Program-made: the position numbers and the translations under genes
Notes under the pieces: model-generated
Database searches by the model: none
Seen by the model: only the letters and a program-made list of their open reading frames with translations
Told to the model about the DNA's origin: nothing
In this document: one piece after another, positions 63,601-64,000 of the stretch
Layout: each line of letters starts with the position of its first letter
How positions within the stretch are numbered: position 1 is the first letter of the stretch
NCBI GenBank assembly: GCA_000727475.1
Contig: KL647307.1
Coordinates: 15,433 to 79,432 of the forward strand
Source: Sarcocystis neurona
Lineage: Eukaryota; Apicomplexa; Conoidasida; Eucoccidiorida; Sarcocystidae
DNA length: 64,000 nucleotides
Direction: 5' to 3'

Positions 63601-64000
63601 ATGGATATAGACACACACATAGATACACACATATATGTACACTACAACAATGTTCACTTAGATATATATATGTATATATATGACTTGAAGCGTACCCGAA
63701 AGTACTCCGCCGCAGCACCTTCGGCGAACTCATCGACGACAGGTGCACTGCGCTGCAGCTGGAGCAGCAACTGTCGCGCGTGTGCGCCACGAGTGAGGGT
63801 CCCATCAGCAGCACCAGGGGCATTCCTGACACTCCGTGCCAGGCCTTTCTGCGTCCCTGCGTCATGCGAACCTTTCCTACAGCAGGAAGAGGCGGAAGGT
63901 AGAATTTCCTGTGGCTGCAGCCCTGCATGCGCGAGAGCAGTGGCAGCTTCGCGGTGCACGACGACTAGCCACCGGTAGAGATGCTCAGCCAGCTGCTGAT
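31951..64000 (-). CDS. TRRAP: TRRAP/Tra1-like PIKK pseudokinase, 18 exons, 5' end beyond the window
   Basis: Model, minus strand, exons in coding order: >64000-63696, 62650-62055, 61243-56388, 55976-52690, 50165-48421, 47653-47329, 46402-46232, 44828-44595, 43843-43682, 42889-42784, 41518-41196, 39708-39453, 38745-38379, 37941-37779, 37151-36645, 35970-34937, 34431-32610, 32055-31951. Every intron is GT..AG and codon phase agrees at each junction, giving about 5,450 residues. Family knowledge: TRRAP/Tra1 is the activator-binding scaffold of SAGA and NuA4 histone acetyltransferase complexes in the nucleus; it is a PIKK without kinase activity and is usually about 3,700-3,900 residues. Seen here: helical repeats, a FAT domain, a PI3K-like region without catalytic motifs, and a FATC end. 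The extra length is Gln/Ala/Ser-rich low-complexity sequence. TOR, ATM and ATR are less likely because the catalytic loop is degenerate and the end is W-x-P-W-F. The gene start and promoter lie outside the window. Confidence 0.93.
32056..32609 (-). repeat. Last TRRAP intron with a three-unit minisatellite
   Basis: The 554-bp intron contains direct repeats whose shared core GAGAGGCA begins at 32,357, 32,431 and 32,507, a period of 74-76 bp. Units 1 and 2 (about 32,351-32,424 and 32,425-32,500) align along their whole length with substitutions. Unit 3 (32,501-32,520) is cut off by a short TA run. No open frame of interest crosses it. Confidence 0.8.
32610..34431 (-). CDS. TRRAP: TRRAP exon 17: pseudokinase C-lobe and first half of FATC
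   Basis: The acceptor is TGTTATCAG/GTGTCG. The join gives NKLCYKCRSTRERGLFFPVG, colinear with the TRRAP segment that reaches H-L-F-F-x-V. After a long variable insert come VRADVLRSFVHALFEQRPDE, LFVFTKRFTQCMGMGSLLNY, VLSMIDINPRKIMLNVEDG and ERVPFRLTCNIQTL (PFRLT codons 33,169-33,183), then a VRDDVSAL helix. Active PIKKs carry G-D-R-H-x-x-N and D-F-G here. In this gene these positions read I-D-I-N-P-R-K and a segment with no D-F-G, so the domain is a pseudokinase, as in all TRRAP/Tra1 proteins. The exon closes with LLRVLTEANVNRVLNILKRL and a GTAGGT donor. Reading past the donor gives a Tyr/Ile-rich tail that is intron. Confidence 0.95.
34937..35970 (-). CDS. TRRAP: TRRAP exon 16: N-lobe of the PI3K-like pseudokinase
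   Basis: It reads DALRQLLRVLLPQFEKDF early, AIVKLKKWKDIFSRRIQALH at about 35,600-35,660, and RLSMRLEVPGLTLKF. It ends with RAVYIEGISSIVHIATRAHY, SLKRLGFLGSNGIVYYFVVQ and RLTQLLSLINKLCY. The family has S-K-L-K-K-W-I-K-I-L-E, V-E-I-P-G-x-F and R-L-Y-I-R-G-H-N-G-K-I-Y-P-Y-L-V followed by R-x-x-x-x-L-Q-L-L-R-L-L-N. A 120-residue Gly/Ser/Asn/Ala-rich insert separates the last two. The donor CTACAA/GTATGA is in phase 2. The right boundary (GCGGCAG/CACTAT) is the best phase-compatible choice, not a certain one. Confidence 0.9.
36645..37151 (-). CDS. TRRAP: TRRAP exon 15: end of FAT domain
   Basis: The acceptor is GTGCCGTCTGCGCAG/GAAGCG in phase 0. It reads EAPALDRVLYALMARHPQTV, then YFDVRTAYMEQRDQ, a Gln/Gly/Ala-rich insert of about 50 residues, then SADELLCAMRTLFYQCVDIG. 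H-P-Q-x-V-Y-F-x-x-R-T-x-Y is the TRRAP signature at the end of FAT. Three donors lie within about 35 bp (CTTCGG/GTGAAT, GGGCAG/GTATAG, TTCAG/GTACGC). I used the first because it pairs in phase with the chosen acceptor of exon 16. The exact 3' end is therefore uncertain. Confidence 0.88.
37779..37941 (-). CDS. TRRAP: TRRAP exon 14: FAT domain, RILWLLS block
   Basis: The exon runs from TGATGTACTCAG/ACCGAG to GAGCGACCA/GTAAGC. It reads PSKGRLYVPRILWLLSYDTP, TQPLGQAFQQTFSHCPTDCF and MPWISHLVTGLERP. This is the near-invariant TRRAP/Tra1 block R-V-L-W-L-L-S-F-D-D-x-x-x-x-L-x-x-A followed by x-W-I-P-Q-L-L-T. It is one of the most diagnostic stretches of the gene. Confidence 0.95.
38379..38745 (-). 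CDS. TRRAP: TRRAP exon 13: FAT domain
   Basis: The acceptor TTGCTGTGTTACAG/AGTTGG supplies two bases to complete the codon from exon 12, and the donor is CAGCTTCG/GTACGT (phase 2). It reads LVSMAGDLLRSVLAVQPLYG, AAWLDWARLNDYLYF, an Asn/Ser-rich insert, then VSHLVSAILGYMLHLQLR. The family has A-x-x-A-x-x-x-x-x-x-x-x-K-A-W-A-M-W-G-x-Y-L and L-G-V-S-A-I-T-C-Y-L-H-A-C. The insert (about 60 residues) falls in the loop between the two helices. Confidence 0.9.
39153..39238 (+). repeat. Left arm of 86-bp inverted repeat in intron 12
   Basis: The reverse complement of this segment matches 40,341-40,425 with only about three differences. It lies in the intron following exon 12 (38,746-39,452). The sequence includes a CCTGCGGGGGTTACGTATGC core. 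No target-site duplication or transposase is visible, so it may be a small non-autonomous element or a relic. Confidence 0.9.
39453..39708 (-). CDS. TRRAP: TRRAP exon 12: FAT domain
   Basis: The exon runs from TTTTCCGCGCAG/ACTGAG to CCATCCGACG/GTAAGAG (phase 0 to 1). It reads TEKVKLCMGDPTQYWTGLQL, with LLSNLDFDVP before a Cys/Ala/Gln-rich insert, then QKMQLLRLKAALAFRLYKMG. It corresponds to the family block V-K-C-Y-x-x-x-x-G...G-L-E-V-I followed by E-F-x-A-L-K-G-x-F-L-A-Q. The exon sits between the two arms of an 86-bp inverted repeat in its flanking introns. Confidence 0.86.
40341..40425 (-). repeat. Right arm of 86-bp inverted repeat in intron 11
   Basis: This is the inverted partner of 39,153-39,238, about 96 percent identical by eye, lying in the intron before exon 12 (39,709-41,195). 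The arms are about 1.1 kb apart and enclose exon 12. The high identity against an otherwise strongly diverged repeat background suggests a recent insertion or inverted duplication. Confidence 0.9.
41196..41518 (-). CDS. TRRAP: TRRAP exon 11: FAT domain
   Basis: The exon reads ASATLNSWRERLPNAWDSIG, CWNDLFVWRNFIFSIIQTVL and then LLMKLDNLTAIRSKPYATEQ before LIAM and a GTAAGA donor. S-W-R-x-R-L-P-x-x-x-D-x-x-x-x-W-x-x-x-F-x-W-R is a strong TRRAP/Tra1 FAT signature. Two acceptors fit the phase 1 donor of exon 10: TTCCGTTAG (exon right end 41,518) and GTGTGCTTCAG (right end 41,536). The second adds six residues, VNEFPL. Confidence 0.93.
41900..42330. repeat. Degenerate CAG/CA-rich stretch in intron 10
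   Basis: The 1.25-kb intron between exons 10 and 11 has many AGCAGC, ACAGCA and CAGCAG triplets on the plus strand, that is, opposite in orientation to the coding-strand CAG repeats of the gene. Several short frames are open here on both strands, but none resembles TRRAP and none is needed by the exon phases. I treat it as non-coding triplet-rich sequence. Confidence 0.5.
42784..42889 (-). CDS. TRRAP: TRRAP exon 10: short FAT-domain exon
   Basis: The exon is 106 bp from CCTGCTTTAG/GTAACAG to AAGAGAG/GTGGGT, ending in phase 1. It reads VTDAHIPLLVQFQLYVELLE then GYCLILDLSRKLHKR. It continues the exon 9 block and matches V-S-x-x-H-T-P-L-L-Q-A-A-Q-Q-I-I-E-L of TRRAP. Its small size shows how short exons can be in this genome. 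Confidence 0.88.
43321..43416. repeat. ACT/AGT triplet cluster with local dyad in intron 9
   Basis: An ACTACTACTAA run is followed directly by CTAGTAGTAGTAGTAG and then by more CTACTACTGCTACTAC. The two halves are complementary and could form a short hairpin centred near 43,365. It sits within the TRRAP intron between exons 9 and 10. Confidence 0.85.
43682..43843 (-). CDS. TRRAP: TRRAP exon 9: FAT domain
   Basis: The exon is 54 codons from CCGTGGATGCAG/GCATAC to GCCGGCTGTG/GTGAGG. It reads AYQALHEVVYPKDRTEELEM, AVQWAQSEKLHEMEIRCWEG and QRLLVAAWKKLPAV. The family block is Y-R-G-Y-L-x-x-x-x-P-x-E then R-L-V-E-x-x-x-x-x-A-x-x-x-W-R-R-L-P-H-V. I preferred the GTGAGG donor over a second GTAGTG donor 45 bp further on, because joining here gives W-K-K-L-P-A-V-V-T-D-A-H-I-P-L-L, colinear with the family. 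The later donor would insert 15 residues and remains possible as an alternative. Confidence 0.88.
44595..44828 (-). CDS. TRRAP: TRRAP exon 8: FAT domain
   Basis: The exon is 78 codons, phase 0 to 0 (CCCTGCACAG/GGAGCG to CTCTGCCAG/GTGACG). After a charged start it reads EFFWWQSCWLTTTKNLNQWN, then SLNEFASYMGANTSLALECA and SKLQHWDLLEYLV. The W-x-x-x-W-x-x-x-x-x-x-L-N-Q-W-x-x-L-x-E pattern, followed by a block ending L-x-E-C-A, is characteristic of TRRAP/Tra1. The longer open frame to the right of the acceptor is intron. Confidence 0.94.
44829..46231 (-). other. TRRAP intron 7 with (TA)n tract
   Basis: The 1.4-kb intron contains a near-pure TA run at about 45,599-45,627 and a second AT-rich patch at about 45,178-45,260. 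I see no conserved open frame. Frames that cross the TA run read as Tyr-Ile repeats and are artefacts. Confidence 0.7.
46232..46402 (-). CDS. TRRAP: TRRAP exon 7: FAT-domain TPR-like helices
   Basis: The exon is 57 codons, phase 0 to 0, from GTCCGTGTGCAG/TTCTTACATG to GCCACGCAG/GTGTGT. It reads FLHDLYMQLEEPDYDAGVIA then SRISTAEGYASLAYMQHGFY and NEAKNQLVECM. This follows the TRRAP FAT motif almost residue by residue (L-x-E-L-Y-x-x-L-x-E-x-D, then T-A-x-A-Y-E-Q-H-G-F-x-x-x-A). Tyr-x-x-His-Gly-Phe-Tyr is the core of a TPR-like hairpin. This is one of the clearest family signatures in the gene. Confidence 0.93.
47329..47653 (-). CDS. TRRAP: TRRAP exon 6: low-complexity acidic insert
   Basis: The 325-bp exon starts after TCTGCCCATCAG with one base that completes the Gly codon of exon 5 and ends GCAGCATCC/GTACGT in phase 0. 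The 108 residues are an Ala/Pro-rich stretch followed by an acidic patch (EEDQEEETEDDFDEEEED). Nothing in it resembles conserved TRRAP sequence. By position it fills the short variable linker between the L-E-H helix of exon 5 and the helix opening exon 7. It is therefore probably a lineage-specific insert, kept because phase and frame are right on both sides. The acidic patch may contact histones or basic partners, which is only an inference. Confidence 0.75.
48421..50165 (-). CDS. TRRAP: TRRAP exon 5: start of FAT-domain region
   Basis: The acceptor CTTTTGTGTTTCGGCAG/AACCGA is strong and the donor is GTCGTGGG/GTAAGCC (phase 2). In the conserved part, DALLELSFLSLRACSSVWGS and LWSGCSEGMRRTLTRSFVEF correspond to the TRRAP block just before FAT. 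PPDLLHYLAQTYDCYHESLR followed by LLEHAYL matches the family block that in animals reads roughly P-x-V-L-x-Y-L-x-K-T-H-N-x-W-x-x-S-x-x-x-L-E. The rest is insert: Gly/Ala-rich linkers, a His run, a VQQQQQQPEVVQQQ stretch and acidic Glu clusters. Total length is 581 codons, much longer than the matching TRRAP region. Confidence 0.86.
50166..52689 (-). other. Intron 4 of TRRAP, longest intron (2.5 kb)
   Basis: The phase 0 donor of exon 4 and the phase 0 acceptor of exon 5 allow a direct join. The interval contains a GT-rich tract and TA repeats (about 51,301-51,500) and a pyrimidine-rich stretch at 52,200-52,660 on the plus strand. At about 51,735-51,930 a CAG-rich segment has short open frames on both strands. 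A phase-neutral small exon could be hidden there, but all three minus frames meet stops quickly and I could not fit splice sites to one. Confidence 0.6.
52690..55976 (-). CDS. TRRAP: TRRAP exon 4: central alpha-solenoid with low-complexity inserts
   Basis: The 3,287-bp exon begins GACCTGCTGCC after TTGAGTACAG, and its first two bases complete the codon left by exon 3. It ends GACTGGAAT/GTAAGAAGG in phase 0. The product has helical blocks such as EFFYYRVLSAIYAGLHGFA, RIPQLQHSFNLLLTLVSSCP and LARDFNTVHAEVTRSFGHWL. These are separated by Ser/Pro/Gln/Ala-rich stretches, including a QLQQQQQQPVG run and clusters of Ser-Pro. The last block before the donor, ending LLLTLVLMASDDWN, reads as the final helical repeat before the FAT-proximal region. 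Several long open frames on the opposite strand (52,502-54,733) are shadows of the triplet composition. Confidence 0.8.
56388..61243 (-). CDS. TRRAP: TRRAP exon 3: large alpha-solenoid exon with Q/A/S runs
   Basis: This 4,856-bp exon codes for about 1,618 residues with no stop. The acceptor is TTGGCTGCGGCAG/A and the donor is CGCGCAG/GTATGG (phase 1). Conserved-looking helical blocks include RLGPVKQLLDPTGLKQREEL, FVNNVALPSFTVQQKKRLLR, MQVLLRCFHPEMRVLTFLSL and LPFYLAGGLYTPTSLSARAL, the pattern of HEAT/ARM-like repeats. Between them lie long Gln, Ala, Ser and Gly runs, some of them pure CAG or GCA tracts. The long open frame can be followed upstream of the acceptor into a (TA)n tract that reads as Ile-Tyr repeats. 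That stretch is intron, not a membrane segment. Assignment to Tra1 rests on continuity with the diagnostic C-terminal exons and on phase. Confidence 0.8.
61244..62054 (-). other. TRRAP intron 2 with TA microsatellites
   Basis: The 811-bp intron has alternating TATA/TACG tracts at about 61,316-61,358 and a pure TA run at about 61,860-61,880. The open frame of exon 3 continues into it by chance. The strong acceptor before 61,243 and the codon phase place the true boundary. Confidence 0.7.
62055..62650 (-). CDS. TRRAP: TRRAP exon 2: N-terminal helical repeats
   Basis: The acceptor is GGGTGCAG before CTTTGTGGC (phase 0) and the donor is CTTCG/GTGAGT (phase 2). The 198-residue segment has amphipathic helices such as SFLQRLLARLTGL and CRFASLAAQTLLRLFFSGQ, as expected for HEAT-like repeats. 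They surround an Ala/Asp/Ser-rich insert with no visible homology. The next exon supplies the single base needed to complete the split codon. The right boundary is the weakest: other AG dinucleotides occur upstream, and the 62.65-63.7 kb interval could contain another short exon. Confidence 0.6.
62651..63695 (-). other. TRRAP intron 1 with (CA)n microsatellite
   Basis: It contains CA runs broken by ATGTAC at about 62,724-62,779, another CA run near 63,562-63,580 and TA tracts next to the exon 1 donor. Between about 63,000 and 63,240 a leucine-rich frame is open on the minus strand. It could be a further exon, but I could not fit phase-compatible splice sites on both sides. The exon 1 to exon 2 join is in phase without it. 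Confidence 0.55.
63696..64000 (-). CDS. TRRAP: TRRAP exon 1 of the model (incomplete at right edge)
   Basis: One frame is open from the window edge for about 101 codons, beginning QQLAEHLYRWLVVVHREAAT. It then reaches a GTACGC donor after TACTTTCGG, followed at once by a TA-repeat intron. Helical text such as ARQLLLQLQRSAPVVDEFAE fits the N-terminal alpha-solenoid of Tra1-type proteins, but the segment alone is not diagnostic. It is assigned because it ends in phase 0 and joins the phase 0 acceptor of the next exon. More N-terminal exons must lie beyond the window. Confidence 0.6.

Noticed and set aside
1..64000. CRISPR arrays, operons, insertion sequences
   Set aside because: No regularly spaced repeats with unique spacers, no bacterial gene organisation and no transposase frame were seen. 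The sequence is clearly eukaryotic.

Overview
The window looks like nuclear DNA of an apicomplexan, most probably a coccidian of the Eimeria/Cyclospora type. Four observations suggest this. The coding strand is full of CAG-type triplets that become runs of Gln, Ala and Ser inside otherwise conserved domains. The one recognisable gene has many introns of about 0.4-2.5 kb with GT..AG ends and (TA)n, (CA)n or (GT)n tracts. A short TTTAGGG-type interstitial telomeric tract lies near the left end. No bacterial-style operon, RBS or CRISPR array is present. The species is an inference, not something read directly.

The right half (31,951-64,000) is a single minus-strand gene that runs off the right edge. 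I could build an 18-exon model for the part in the window, and the codon phases agree at all 17 junctions. The product, about 5,450 residues in the window, is a TRRAP/Tra1 protein: the giant, catalytically dead PIKK-family scaffold of SAGA- and NuA4-type histone acetyltransferase complexes. Read from right to left, it has N-terminal helical (HEAT-like) repeats in exons 1-4 (64,000-52,690), the FAT domain in exons 5-15 (50,165-36,645), a PI3K-like pseudokinase in exons 16-17 (35,970-32,610), and a small separate final exon (32,055-31,951) that completes the FATC domain and ends Trp-Gln-Pro-Trp-Phe. The protein is much longer than its animal and fungal relatives because of Gln/Ala/Ser-rich inserts between conserved blocks.

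The left half (1-31,950) is gene-poor. No open frame there exceeds about 200 codons and I recognise no protein family. It holds old repeats: a 394-bp tandem duplication at the left edge, the telomere-like tract at about 0.8 kb, a three-copy minisatellite with TA tracts at 5.5-5.7 kb, strongly diverged tandem units of about 1.63-1.75 kb from about 7.3 kb to at least 10.9 kb (with a possible third copy to about 13 kb), a CAG-rich island with broken Gln/Ala-rich frames at 25.75-27.26 kb, and a recent 130-bp tandem duplication at 27.45 kb. Short exons of unknown genes could still be hidden there, because exons in this genome can be only about 100 bp long.

Observations that stand out are an 86-bp, nearly perfect inverted repeat in the introns on either side of exon 12, a minisatellite inside the last intron, two in-frame alternative acceptors for exon 11, and the abrupt change from repeat relics to a dense CAG-rich gene.
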